Below, piece after piece: positions 1 to 8,506 of a stretch of DNA of 64,000 bases. Made by a program: the position numbers and the translations under genes. How positions within the stretch are numbered: position 1 is the stretch's first letter; every line of letters starts with the position of its first letter. Source of the DNA: Pseudomonas japonica. GTDB taxonomy: Bacteria; Pseudomonadota; Gammaproteobacteria; Pseudomonadales; Pseudomonadaceae. Location of the stretch: positions 186,001 through 250,000 of the forward strand of contig NZ_JAAMQU010000008.1 of NCBI RefSeq assembly GCF_013522925.1, read 5' to 3'. Below the pieces are notes generated by a model that worked only from the letters and a program-made list of their open reading frames with translations, was not told the origin of the DNA and searched no databases.

Positions 1-161
1 AGCAGCGAACGTTACTCGAATTCGCGCAGCAATGGAAAGCCCGCCGTCGGGCAGTATCGAATACGTGGCCCTGCCGCTCTGGCCCAGGATCAGCGACAAT
101 GCGGTCTGGCTCTGGCTTTTGAGCACAGGGGTGCCGGGGCCGTCATACAAGGAACCTTTGC
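1..161. other. Leader region upstream of cra; no gene called
   Basis: All three plus-strand frames stay open from the left edge for at least 120 bases, so a coding tail cannot be told from noise, and no divergent start with a ribosome site is visible on the minus strand. An AACGTT core lies at 8-13. Pseudomonas Cra/FruR operators are built around this core (TTAAACGTTTCA as I recall it), but the flanks here match poorly. In related Pseudomonas fruBKA lies beside cra, so this may be part of the shared control region. A purine-rich AAGGAA at 149-154 precedes the cra start. Confidence 0.35.
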
Positions 162-1154
162 TTGAAACTCAGCGATATTGCTCGGCTGGCCGGGGTCTCG
201 GTGACCACCGCAAGCTACGTCATAAACGGCAAGGCTGTGCAGCAGCGCATCAGCCAGACAACCGTTGCCCGGGTACGCGCCGTCGTGGATGAGCACGGCT
301 TCACACCCAACCCGCAAGCCGCCGGCCTGCGTAGCCAACGCACGCGCACGCTGGGCTTCATCCTGCCAGACCTCGAGAACCCCAGCTATGCACGCATTGC
401 CAAGATTCTGGAGCAACAGGCGCGTGCCCGTGGCTATCAGTTGCTGATTGCCAGCTCTGACGATGACCCGGACAGCGAGCGCCAGCTGCAGAAGCTGTTC
501 CGCGCGCGCCGTTGCGACGCCTTGTTCGTGGCCAGTTGCCTGCCGGCCAACGATGGCTGCTACCGGGAAATTCAAAGCCGCGGCACCCCGGTGATTGCCA
601 TCGACCGGCAGATGGACCCCGCCCAGTTCTGCTCGGTGATCAGTGATGATCGCGAAGCTTCGCGCCTGCTCACCGCCAGCCTGCTCAAGCCTGCGCCCAG
701 GCATATCGCGTTGATTGGCGCGCGGCCGGAGCTGAGCATCAGCGAGGAGCGCGCGGGTGGGTTCAGGGAGGCGCTGGCCGACTTTTCGGGCAAGGTGCTG
801 GTGCGTGAGGGCGAAGCCTTCAGCCGGGAATGCGGGCAGCGCCTGATGAACGAACTGATCGCTGAGCTCGGCGGCCTGCCGGACGCCTTGGTGACCACCT
901 CGTATGTGTTGCTTCAGGGGGTGTTCGATGTTCTGAAAGAGCGAGCCCCCGCCGAGCGCGCGTTGCGCCTGGGCACCTTCGGTGACACTCAGTTGCTGGA
1001 TTTTCTGCCGCTGCCGATCAATGCCATGGCCCAACAGCACGAACTGATCGCCACCCGTGCATTGGACGTCGCGCTTACGGCACTGGAAGAAAAGCAGTAT
1101 CGGCCCGGCTTGCACGCCATTCCTCGTACCTTCAAAAAACGCATCGACGAGTAG
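162..1154 (+). CDS. cra: Catabolite repressor/activator Cra (FruR), LacI family
   Basis: A DNA-binding regulator of the fructose uptake operon and central carbon flux; in pseudomonads it responds to fructose 1-phosphate. The 330-residue product opens with a LacI-type helix-turn-helix (LSDIARLAGVSVTTASYVIN, about residues 3-22) followed by a hinge and a periplasmic-binding-protein-like effector domain from about residue 60. The length matches family members of 328-334 residues. The start is a TTG at 162, supported by an AAGGAA run about 8 bases upstream and by the HTH beginning at once. The stop is followed three bases later by tatD, so the two are probably co-transcribed. Confidence 0.9.
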   Translation: MKLSDIARLAGVSVTTASYVINGKAVQQRISQTTVARVRAVVDEHGFTPNPQAAGLRSQRTRTLGFILPDLENPSYARIAKILEQQARARGYQLLIASSDDDPDSERQLQKLFRARRCDALFVASCLPANDGCYREIQSRGTPVIAIDRQMDPAQFCSVISDDREASRLLTASLLKPAPRHIALIGARPELSISEERAGGFREALADFSGKVLVREGEAFSRECGQRLMNELIAELGGLPDALVTTSYVLLQGVFDVLKERAPAERALRLGTFGDTQLLDFLPLPINAMAQQHELIATRALDVALTALEEKQYRPGLHAIPRTFKKRIDE

Positions 1155-1157
1155 CCT

Positions 1158-1940
1158 GTGAACCTGGTGGACACTCACACGCATCTGGATTTTCCGGATT
1201 TCGACGCCGACCGTGGCGCGCTGCTGGATGCCGCGCAAGCGGCGGGCGTGCAGCGGGTGGTGGTGCTAGGGGTTCATCGCGCCAACTGGGACCGGGTATG
1301 GAACATGGCAACGCAAGACCCACGCTTGTATGCGGCGCTGGGGCTGCACCCGGTATTTCTCGATGAACATACCCAAGCGCATGTGGATGAATTGCGAGCA
1401 TGGCTTGAGCGGCTCGCCGGGCACCCGCGGCTATGTGCGTTGGGGGAGTTCGGGCTGGATTATTACCTCAAACACCTGGACCGCGAACGCCAGCAATGGC
1501 TGTTCGAGGCGCAACTGCAGATGGCGGTGGATTTCAACCTGCCAGTGCTGCTTCACGTTCGGCACTGCCACGCGGCGGTGATCGCCACGCTCAAGCGCTA
1601 CAAGCTGCCCCGGCGCGGTGTGATACATGCGTTCGCTGGCAGTTGGGAAGAGGCCAGGGAGTACCTCAAGCTGGGATTCAAGCTGGGGCTTGGCGGCGCG
1701 CCTACCTGGCCCCAGGCGTTGCGCCTGCGCAAGGTAGTGCCCCGGTTACCGCTGGACAGCATCGTGCTGGAAACCGACGCCCCCGACATGGCGCCAAGCA
1801 TGCACGCCGGTGTGCGGAACAGCCCGGTGCATTTGCCGGACATCTGTCGGGCGCTCGCCGAATTGCTCGGGATCAGCCCTGAACAATTGGCCGACGCCAG
1901 CAGCCGCAACGCTTATGAAGTGTTGGGCTGGGCGCGGTAG
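1158..1940 (+). CDS. tatD: TatD family metal-dependent hydrolase
   Basis: A 260-residue TIM-barrel metallohydrolase of the TatD/YcfH family, whose members act as 3'-5' exonucleases or DNases. Visible metal-ligand motifs, in order, are DTHTHLDF at the N-terminus, ALGEFGLDYY near residue 95, LHVRHCH near 135, HAFAG near 155 and LETDAP near 205. The GTG start at 1158 lies 3 bases after the cra stop, with only a weak ribosome site, which suggests translational coupling. It converges on ampE with a 4-base gap. In many pseudomonads the same gene lies directly behind cra. Confidence 0.85.
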   Translation: MNLVDTHTHLDFPDFDADRGALLDAAQAAGVQRVVVLGVHRANWDRVWNMATQDPRLYAALGLHPVFLDEHTQAHVDELRAWLERLAGHPRLCALGEFGLDYYLKHLDRERQQWLFEAQLQMAVDFNLPVLLHVRHCHAAVIATLKRYKLPRRGVIHAFAGSWEEAREYLKLGFKLGLGGAPTWPQALRLRKVVPRLPLDSIVLETDAPDMAPSMHAGVRNSPVHLPDICRALAELLGISPEQLADASSRNAYEVLGWAR

Positions 1941-1944
1941 GGTT

Positions 1945-2787
1945 CTACCCCCGATACAACAACGTCCACAGCGCAAACAGCGCGTACCACAACACCGCCG
2001 CCCGCTGCAGCAAGGCCCAGAGCGCATCAAGGCCGGCCACCGGCTCGGCGTCGCTGGCGGGCGTAGCGAGGTCTGCGGCCAACCGGCCGGTGTGCGCCAC
2101 AAACCTAGAGGCCGCGCCGTGCCAGTCCAATAGCTCATGGAGCATCCAGCGGCACACCGCTACAAAGTTGCCCACCAGCGCGAAGCTTGCGGCCAACAGG
2201 CGGGCCGGAAGCCAGTCCAGGGCATGCCGCAGCAACCGGGCCCGCTCTGTCAGGGCCGGCGTTTCGCTGTGCTCGGCAACCAGTGCCGTCAGCCGATACG
2301 CCAATGCAAGCGCAGGCCCGAGCAGGCTGTACCAGAACACCACCGCGAAGAAGCTTTGAAACGCCTGCCACAGCAGCCATCCCTCCACCTGCTCGGTCAG
2401 CCCCTGCGGGCTTTGCGCGCTTACGCCCAGATCACGTTCGGCCACATGCAAGGCCGCCTGGGCGTCGCCGCGGCGCCAGGCGTCACGCAGCGGCCCCATG
2501 GCGGCCTTGGGCTCACCCCGGCCCAAGCTGTAAAGCAGCACCAGCAAGTGCACCGGCAATGCCAGCCAGCCATAAGCAATCATGCTGAGCGCCCACAGCA
2601 ACACGGCTATCAACGCCACTGGCAGGCCTACCAGCAATGCCAGCAGCCACCAAGGCCGTTGCTCAGCCTTTGGCTGGCGTTCCCGTGCTTTCAGTTCCCT
2701 GATCAGCCAGCCATCACGCTGAATGCGCGAGCGCCAGGCAGAAAACTTCTCGACCCATACAACGATCAGCAACACCAGAAAGCTCAC
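1945..2787 (-). CDS. ampE: Regulatory signalling modulator AmpE (inner-membrane protein)
   Basis: A 280-residue inner-membrane protein. AmpE is encoded with AmpD and is linked to beta-lactamase induction, though its biochemical role is not settled. Hydrophobic segments are visible at the extreme N-terminus (SFLVLLIVVWVEKF), about residues 46-90 (two helices), about 145-165 and at the C-terminal end (WYALFALWTLLY). The C-terminal half is rich in Arg and Ala. It starts with GTG, and its first bases overlap the ampD stop by 4 bases (GTGA), a tight ampD-ampE operon arrangement. The position next to ampD is the strongest evidence. Confidence 0.88.
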   Translation of the reverse strand: MSFLVLLIVVWVEKFSAWRSRIQRDGWLIRELKARERQPKAEQRPWWLLALLVGLPVALIAVLLWALSMIAYGWLALPVHLLVLLYSLGRGEPKAAMGPLRDAWRRGDAQAALHVAERDLGVSAQSPQGLTEQVEGWLLWQAFQSFFAVVFWYSLLGPALALAYRLTALVAEHSETPALTERARLLRHALDWLPARLLAASFALVGNFVAVCRWMLHELLDWHGAASRFVAHTGRLAADLATPASDAEPVAGLDALWALLQRAAVLWYALFALWTLLYRG

Positions 2788-3365
2788 GCGCGCCCCTCCT
2801 CGACAGGTGACAGGCTGGAAAGGTAACGGGGCCAGTCGAAAGCCGGCCCCGGGTCGGTCTTGCGCCCCGGCGCGATGTGGCAGTGGCCCTGGATACGCGA
2901 AGGCAGGATGGCCGGGTACACACTCAGCAACTGCTCGCTCAGGTGTCGCAGGCTGGCGTATTGGGCATCGGTATAGGGCTGTTCGTCCGTGCCTTCGAGT
3001 TCGATCCCCAAGGAAAAATCGTTGCAGCCCTCGCGGCCGTCGAACGTCGACACGCCCGCATGCCAGGCGCGGTCACGGCACGAGACGAACTGCGTGATCG
3101 CACCGCAGCGCTCGATCAAAAAGTGGGCCGAGACCGTCATGGCGGCGATGCTTTCGAAATAGGGATGCTCGGTAGGGTTTAGCTGGTTCTGGAAGAACTC
3201 GACCACCTTGCCCGTGCCAAACTGCCCCGGCGGCAAGCTGATGTTGTGGATGACCAGCAGCGACACTTCATCGCAGGGCCGCGTATTGAAGTTGGGCGAG
3301 GGGCAACGGCGCACGCCATCGCACCACCCGGTGACGGGATCCAGACGGACCTCATCGAGGCGCAT
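2784..3365 (-). CDS. ampD: 1,6-anhydro-N-acetylmuramyl-L-alanine amidase AmpD
   Basis: A cytoplasmic zinc amidase that removes the peptide from anhydroMurNAc-peptides during cell-wall recycling. Its loss derepresses ampC through AmpR. The 193-residue product has the amidase_2 fold with Zn ligands in LLVIHNIS (His near residue 40), the HAG motif of AWHAGVS (near 102) and GHCHIAPGRKTDPGPAF (His, Lys and Asp near 160-171). The length fits cytosolic AmpD (about 185-190), not the longer periplasmic AmiD-like paralogues, and no signal peptide is visible. It is upstream of and overlaps ampE. Confidence 0.94.
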   Translation of the reverse strand: MRLDEVRLDPVTGWCDGVRRCPSPNFNTRPCDEVSLLVIHNISLPPGQFGTGKVVEFFQNQLNPTEHPYFESIAAMTVSAHFLIERCGAITQFVSCRDRAWHAGVSTFDGREGCNDFSLGIELEGTDEQPYTDAQYASLRHLSEQLLSVYPAILPSRIQGHCHIAPGRKTDPGPAFDWPRYLSSLSPVEEGRA

Positions 3366-3447
3366 AAGGGTTCCTTGCAGGGCTTGGTTCAGGCGCGCAG
3401 TATGCCTTGTTCGGGCAACGAACGCAGCGCGCCGACCAGCCGGGGCA

Positions 3448-5676
3448 TCAACTTTTAAGCTGACGCAGCTTCCCTACCACGGCATCCAGGGCGCGATCGA
3501 AGAGCAGGTTGTCATCGAGCACGCGAATGCGGCCTTGCTGGAACTCCAGCGCCAGCCCCATGCGGGTCTTTTCCAGCACCTTCATACCGGTGCGGTTGAC
3601 GAACACATACTTGCCCGTGCTTTCGATGATTGCCGTGAGCTTGCAGCGCAGGCGGGCATCGTCCTCTTCTTCCAGCTCTACCCACAGGCCCGGCCGCAGC
3701 GCGTCTACCTGTTGCAGCGCCGGGTCACCCTCGGCTACTTGCGTGTCCACCTCCCGAGGGGCGGAAGGCTCACTGCCCCCCAGCACGATCTCGTCCACCA
3801 CTTGCACCATGGACGGATCGTTGGCCGGGTCCGGCAGGCTGGCGCCGAGCGTCTCGCGCTGGAACGCCTGTACATGGAGGCTTTCGAGCTGACTGAAAAA
3901 CTGGCTGGTGGCAAAGGGGTCGAACGCCGAGCTGGTAAGGCCTTCACGCAGCGACTTGAGCAGCCCCGGCACCAGCTCCAGCAAGCGCAGGCGGCTCTGG
4001 GGGTCGTCGTGAGGTGCCACGCTCCAGATAAGTTGGTCCATGGTGGCCAGGCCAGCTTTCCATTCTTCCGAATCCGCCCCGTGCTTGAGCCAGGTCAGCA
4101 GCAGGAACTTGCTCCACGCCTCTTCCAGCAAGCTCACCACCATCTGCGGCAGGGTCTTGCCCATCAGCCGGCGGTTCAATTCGTGTTGCACCTGCATCCG
4201 GGCCATTTCGGCTCTCGCCCTGCCTTCCTCGGCATCGCGAGTGCGCTGCTCCAGCAACTCGCTGCGGCGGCGCTCTTCGCCGGTAAACGCAAGGAAGTCC
4301 ACCAGCAGCTCGGAGAACAGCGCCGGGTCGTCGACAAAATCGTTGAGCAGGCGCTGCACAATCTGCTCGATGCGGGCATGCAGTGCATCGCGCTGGGATT
4401 CGTCCCGGGTACTCCAGCCCATGGCGGCACTGGCGATCTCGTTCAGCAAGCGCCTTGCCGGGTGAGCACCACGGCTGAAGAAGCTTTTGTCGAGCACCGC
4501 TACCTTGAGCATGGGGATTTGCAGGCGGCCGATCAGGGCTTTGAGCGAATCCGGCAGGTTACGGTCGTCGAGAATGAACTCGAACAACATTGCTACCAGA
4601 TTGATGACGTCCTCATCCACGCCCCCAACCACGCGGAACTTGCCGCTTTTAACACTTACCCGCGTAAGCAGCTGCTCCAACTGGTAGCGCAGGTCGTAGT
4701 CTTCATGGCTGGTGGGGTGCGTAGGCACGTATTGCTGCAAGTGCGACAGCAGGCGAAGCAGGTCGTTGGTGGAGATGGGCTGCGCCTCTACCGGGGTATC
4801 GAGCTTGGGAGCGACGCTGCCGCGCACAGCGTGCAGCAGGTCCTGAAGGGCAGAAAACACCTCCCGAACGCTCTCATCCAGCGGCGCCTGGGTGTGCGCG
4901 GGCTGGCGGCCGACTGGAGCGTGGGGCGATGCATCCGCCTCCCGCTTTCGAGCACTGGCCGGGCGGTCTTCGGCGCGGCGGCTGGGTGCGGCCTTGAGCT
5001 CTGGAAGAATGCCCGTGGCGATCAGCAACTGGTTGGCGTCGGCGTAGAGATGATCGGTGTCGCTGAGCACGTACTTGTCGAACAGCTTGAGAATGATCAG
5101 CTTGACCTTTATTTCCACGCCCAGGCTACGCCCGGCCTGCAGGAAAAAGTCACACAACATGGCAGGGCCCAGCGGGTTGCTCTCGTCGTTCAGCTTGCGT
5201 GGCACCAGGGTATTCAGGCGAGTAGTGAGCTGGCCGAGGGCCAGGCCATCGCGGGCCAATACCTTGCCCACCATGGCATCCAGCGCCACCGTGCGCTCCA
5301 GTTCGTCGTGGGGGACCAGCGCCAGCTTGTCATAGGCCACTGTGGGCGAAGGCATGTCCCCTACTTCGTACTGGCCGATGCGCACGAACGATTCATAGAA
5401 TTTTTCCAGAAACCCGCGCTCAATATTCTTGCGCTTGAGACGAAGGTCACGCATGGCTTCGAAAAAGGTGTTCTGGTCCACGTTGTTCTGGGCCTTGTCC
5501 GCCATTTCGAACAAGGTGTCATCCGCGTTATCGAACAACGCCTGCAGGCCGTCCTTGAGTTGCTGCGCGGCTTTATCGCGCACCTGCAACAATACGACCG
5601 GCAAGCGGGCAAGAGGGGTTACCGCCGCCTGGTCGGCAGGTACCTTGAGGGGTACCACTTTGCCATCTGTGGGCAT
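3448..5676 (-). CDS. DUF1631 family protein
   Basis: A 742-residue protein of the DUF1631 family (P. aeruginosa PA4523 type), of unknown function. I place the start at the ATG at 5676, with GGAGCC 4-9 bases upstream, rather than the in-frame ATG 50 codons earlier, because the preceding residues look like untranslated leader. It is mostly helical, with charged repeats (EERRRSELLEQRTRDAEEGR near residue 400) and a C-terminal beta-rich part resembling a PilZ-like fold (ALRPGLWVELEEEDDARLRCKL, then FVNRTGMKVLEKT). The resemblance is my impression only. It lies between ampD and nadC, as in other Pseudomonas. Confidence 0.85.
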   Translation of the reverse strand: MPTDGKVVPLKVPADQAAVTPLARLPVVLLQVRDKAAQQLKDGLQALFDNADDTLFEMADKAQNNVDQNTFFEAMRDLRLKRKNIERGFLEKFYESFVRIGQYEVGDMPSPTVAYDKLALVPHDELERTVALDAMVGKVLARDGLALGQLTTRLNTLVPRKLNDESNPLGPAMLCDFFLQAGRSLGVEIKVKLIILKLFDKYVLSDTDHLYADANQLLIATGILPELKAAPSRRAEDRPASARKREADASPHAPVGRQPAHTQAPLDESVREVFSALQDLLHAVRGSVAPKLDTPVEAQPISTNDLLRLLSHLQQYVPTHPTSHEDYDLRYQLEQLLTRVSVKSGKFRVVGGVDEDVINLVAMLFEFILDDRNLPDSLKALIGRLQIPMLKVAVLDKSFFSRGAHPARRLLNEIASAAMGWSTRDESQRDALHARIEQIVQRLLNDFVDDPALFSELLVDFLAFTGEERRRSELLEQRTRDAEEGRARAEMARMQVQHELNRRLMGKTLPQMVVSLLEEAWSKFLLLTWLKHGADSEEWKAGLATMDQLIWSVAPHDDPQSRLRLLELVPGLLKSLREGLTSSAFDPFATSQFFSQLESLHVQAFQRETLGASLPDPANDPSMVQVVDEIVLGGSEPSAPREVDTQVAEGDPALQQVDALRPGLWVELEEEDDARLRCKLTAIIESTGKYVFVNRTGMKVLEKTRMGLALEFQQGRIRVLDDNLLFDRALDAVVGKLRQLKS

Positions 5677-6036
5677 GGCGGGCTCCTGGTAAGAAAGGTC
5701 GGGCACTCGATATACAAAATTGTCCAACGCACTGCCCCTGGCAGACTCATTGCGGCGTGGCTGTAAAGAAAGATGCCTGCCGAACTCAGCTACCACGAGC
5801 ATGAAGCGCCAAAGTTGTGACGTCAATTACCAGACGTGCTGCGTTGTGAACTAGATCCCGAATGCCGAAGAGGGCGCTGATTCAACAATGGCTCAATGAC
5901 GCATAGACCGCGCTGAATGGGAAAAGCTCCCAGCCACCTCCTAAAAAAACCAAATTGCCGCTCCGCCTGCTTGCGGGGTACGCAGCAGCAAGGCACTGCC
6001 CTATAATCGCCCCCGAATTTGCCCCCGGAGTGTTTC
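5677..6036. promoter_or_regulatory. Divergent control region of the DUF1631 gene and nadC
   Basis: A 360-base gap between two divergent starts. A perfect TATAAT at 6002-6007 sits 29 bases before the nadC start and is the likely -10. No good -35 is seen at the right distance (TACGCA at 5979-5984). GGAG at 6027-6030 is the nadC ribosome site. The rest contains an A-rich run (5943-5949) and no convincing small gene. Confidence 0.5.
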
Positions 6037-6885
6037 ATGCCGAACGTACGGATCGCTGACCTGGTTGCGGAAATCGAAGCCAATGTGCGGCGAGCACTGC
6101 TTGAAGACGTAGGTGCCGGCGACATCACCGCGCAGCTGATTCCCGCCGAGCGCCTGGCACGTGCCAGCGTGATCACTCGCGAGGCCTGCACGGTAGCCGG
6201 TACGGCTTGGGTCGATGCGGTGTTTCGCCAACTGGACCCGCGCGTTGCGGTGCACTGGCAAGTAGTCGACGGCGACCGCGCCCTGCCGGGCCAAGTGTTG
6301 TTCAGTGTAGAAGGCCCTGCCCGTTCGTTGCTGACCGGCGAGCGCTCGGCGCTGAACTTCCTTCAGTTGCTGTCTGGCGTGGCTACGCGCGCACGGCACT
6401 ATGCCGATCAGGTCGCTCACACGCAGGTGCGCCTGCTCGACACACGCAAAACCCTGCCTGGGTTGCGCCTGGCGCAAAAGTACGCCATCACGTGTGGCGG
6501 CTGTGATAACCACCGGATCGGCCTCTATGATGCTTTCCTCATCAAGGAAAACCACATTGCCGCCTGTGGCGGTATTGCTGCCGCCATCACCGCCGCCCGT
6601 GGCATTGCGCCAGGCAAGCCGGTTGAGGTCGAGGTAGAAAGCCTCGATGAGCTGAACCAGGCGTTGGCGGGCGGCGCGGACATCATCATGCTCGATGAGC
6701 TGAGCCTGGCCGACATGCGCGAGGCCGTGCGCATTGTCGCAGGCAAGGCCAAACTTGAAGCCAGCGGCGGCATCAACGACAGCACGCTGCGTGAGGTGGC
6801 GGAAACGGGGGTGGACTACATCTCCATCGGTACCCTCACCAAGGATGTGAAGGCGGTCGACCTGTCGATGCGCCTGAGCCTGTAA
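6037..6885 (+). CDS. nadC: Nicotinate-nucleotide pyrophosphorylase (quinolinate phosphoribosyltransferase)
   Basis: Catalyses quinolinate + PRPP to nicotinate mononucleotide, CO2 and PPi, the entry into NAD made de novo. It is 282 residues, the usual family length. Visible motifs are [16 protein letters not shown] near the N-terminus, [16 protein letters not shown] near residue 110, [18 protein letters not shown] near 135, [20 protein letters not shown] near 155, and the phosphate loops [10 protein letters not shown] and EASGGIN toward the C-terminus. The ATG at 6037 has GGAG 6 bases upstream; an earlier in-frame ATG at 6019 lacks a ribosome site. Confidence 0.96.
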   Translation: MPNVRIADLVAEIEANVRRALLEDVGAGDITAQLIPAERLARASVITREACTVAGTAWVDAVFRQLDPRVAVHWQVVDGDRALPGQVLFSVEGPARSLLTGERSALNFLQLLSGVATRARHYADQVAHTQVRLLDTRKTLPGLRLAQKYAITCGGCDNHRIGLYDAFLIKENHIAACGGIAAAITAARGIAPGKPVEVEVESLDELNQALAGGADIIMLDELSLADMREAVRIVAGKAKLEASGGINDSTLREVAETGVDYISIGTLTKDVKAVDLSMRLSL

Positions 6886-6926
6886 GCGGCCCCGGCCGCG
6901 TTTTCTTTCCCATCGATAAGGGTGCT

Positions 6927-7472
6927 ATGGACATCGGGCCACGACTGAAAATGGTGCGTGAACGCCACCAGCTCTCCCAGCGAGAACTGGCCCGGCGCAG
7001 CGGCGTTACCAACGCCACGATTTCGCTGATCGAACAGAACCGCGTCAGCCCTTCGGTCAGCTCGCTGAAAAAGCTGCTTGAAGGCATTCCCATGTCGCTG
7101 GCGGACTTCTTCACGGCCGATGAAGTGCCTGTGGAAAACCCGCATATCTTCCGTGCAGCTACCCAGCCAGACCTCGGCCGTCACGGCGTACGCCTGCTGC
7201 TGGTGGGTGCAACCGTGAAAAATCGGGAAATGCGCATGCTGCGCGAACTGTACGCGCCTGGCGCAGACAGCGGCGAGCCCATCGTTCACCCCGAGGGGGA
7301 GGAATGCGGGCTGGTAACGCGAGGCACCATCGAACTCACCATCAATGGCGAGGTGAGCATTCTGCAGCCGGGGGATGGTTACTACTTCCCTACCACCCTG
7401 CCGCACAGCTTCAAGAACATCGGGCCGGACGAAGCCGAGATCATCAGCGCCAATACCCCGGCCAACTTCTGA
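6927..7472 (+). CDS. XRE-family regulator with cupin sensor domain (PuuR-like)
   Basis: A 181-residue transcription factor with an N-terminal XRE helix-turn-helix (RELARRSGVTNATISLIEQN, about residues 19-38) and a C-terminal cupin_2 barrel (VHPEGEECGLVTRGTIEL and ILQPGDGYYFPTTLPHSF). This layout and the SVSSLKKLLEGI linker match PuuR, the putrescine-utilisation repressor, and related polyamine or amino-acid regulators. No polyamine genes lie next to it, so its targets are elsewhere. It follows nadC by 41 bases and converges on the EAL gene. Confidence 0.8.
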   Translation: MDIGPRLKMVRERHQLSQRELARRSGVTNATISLIEQNRVSPSVSSLKKLLEGIPMSLADFFTADEVPVENPHIFRAATQPDLGRHGVRLLLVGATVKNREMRMLRELYAPGADSGEPIVHPEGEECGLVTRGTIELTINGEVSILQPGDGYYFPTTLPHSFKNIGPDEAEIISANTPANF

Positions 7473-7498
7473 GCGTGGCCGCGGGTCAGAAGTTGGCC
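7460..7498. terminator. Inverted repeat formed by the two convergent gene ends
   Basis: GGCCAACTTCTGA at 7460-7472 and its exact reverse complement at 7486-7498 form a 13-bp stem with a 13-base loop. Each arm contains the last three sense codons and the stop of one gene, so both proteins end in Ala-Asn-Phe. No T-run follows on either strand, so efficient intrinsic termination is uncertain, but a bidirectional 3'-end hairpin is the simplest reading. Confidence 0.6.
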
Positions 7499-8262
7499 AG
7501 CGGCAACCGGCCGATTTCCGGCTTCGCAAACAGGTAGCCCTGCATCAATTCGATACCCAGGCCGAGCAAGGTGTCGCGCTCGGCTTCGGTTTCCACGCCT
7601 TCGGCCACGATGCGGATATTCAGCTTGGCTGCGGCGAGAATGATCCCCGCAACGATGGCCTGCCGGACCACGTCGGTATCGATGCTGCGTGTGAGCACCA
7701 TGTCCAGCTTGATCACGTGAGGCTGGAAAGTCGCCAGCAGGTTCAGGCCAGAATACCCCGAGCCGAAATCGTCGATGGCCGTGGTAAAGCCCTGGCGTTC
7801 GTACTCTGCGAAAATCCCCTTCAGGTGGTCAGGCTCCTCCACCCGCTCACCTTCCATCACCTCGAACATCAACCTGTTCAACGGGAAGCCGAACTGGCGC
7901 GAGGCCTCTACCGTGGCGCGGATGCAGGTTTCCGGGCGGTACACGGCGTTGGGGAAGAAATTGATGCTCAGCTTGCAATCGGGCAAATCCTGCAAGCGCA
8001 AGCTGGCCGCCTGTTCGATGGCCTTGATCCGACATGCCTGGTCGAACCGATAAAGGTTAGTGTCGTTCACCTGCGCCAGTATTTGCCCTGCGCCTTCGCC
8101 CCGCACGCCGCGAACCAGGGCTTCGTAGGCAAACGGGACCCCGCGGGGAACGTCCAGAATGGGCTGAAACGCCATGGTGAACTCGAAATCGAGCTTCTCG
8201 AGCGCACGACATTGTGCGCACCCGACCGGCACGAAAGGCTGTTCGAATAGGGGCCTGGCCAT
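7486..8262 (-). CDS. EAL-domain cyclic-di-GMP phosphodiesterase
   Basis: A 258-residue protein that is essentially a stand-alone EAL domain, expected to hydrolyse c-di-GMP to pGpG in the cytoplasm. Catalytic signature elements are present: YEALVRG, SINFFPNAVY, FEVMEGE, AIDDFGSGYSGLN, IKLDMVLTRSID, EGVETEAE and MQGYLFAKP, so it looks active. A short N-terminal piece carries a CAQC pair (GCAQCRALEK). The start is the ATG at 8262, with GGAGG 3-7 bases upstream; an ATG 6 codons earlier lacks this spacing. It lies divergent from the chemoreceptor gene at 8507. Confidence 0.9.
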   Translation of the reverse strand: MARPLFEQPFVPVGCAQCRALEKLDFEFTMAFQPILDVPRGVPFAYEALVRGVRGEGAGQILAQVNDTNLYRFDQACRIKAIEQAASLRLQDLPDCKLSINFFPNAVYRPETCIRATVEASRQFGFPLNRLMFEVMEGERVEEPDHLKGIFAEYERQGFTTAIDDFGSGYSGLNLLATFQPHVIKLDMVLTRSIDTDVVRQAIVAGIILAAAKLNIRIVAEGVETEAERDTLLGLGIELMQGYLFAKPEIGRLPLANF

Positions 8263-8506
8263 ATGTTCCTCCAGATACAATCGTTCAATAGTGTCACTTA
8301 GGCATCATCTTGGCGAGCCCCTAGGGCGCTAAAAGCTTGCCCGCCTGCGTTCAGCTTTCTCGGCCGCAGCCGCGAGTTCTTGCATGCCGCCCGACAGGCG
8401 GGGGCTGTCGTATTAAAGCGAAACATCCTGTGGCCGATGTGGATAGCGAGGGACAAGGAGGGTCCGACTACACGAAACCGGCCCATGCTCCGCGCGAGAA
8501 ACCACC
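8263..8506. other. Intergenic region between EAL gene and first chemoreceptor
   Basis: A 244-base divergent gap holding the ribosome site of the EAL gene and the upstream region of the chemoreceptor. No convincing -35/-10 pair, repeat or small gene was picked out. Confidence 0.4.

Noticed and set aside
1..122. Tail of an upstream plus-strand gene ending at 122 (or another frame)
   Set aside because: All three frames are open and none shows family features, so no partial gene is claimed.
1936..1949. GGTAG-GGTT-CTACC as tatD/ampE terminator
   Set aside because: Stem of only 5 bp, no T-run; likely chance from the two convergent stop codons.
3208..5766. 852-codon plus-strand open frame
   Set aside because: Antisense shadow of the DUF1631 gene; high GC keeps the opposite strand open. 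Its translation has no recognisable domain and is rich in His, Gln and Arg, as such shadows are.
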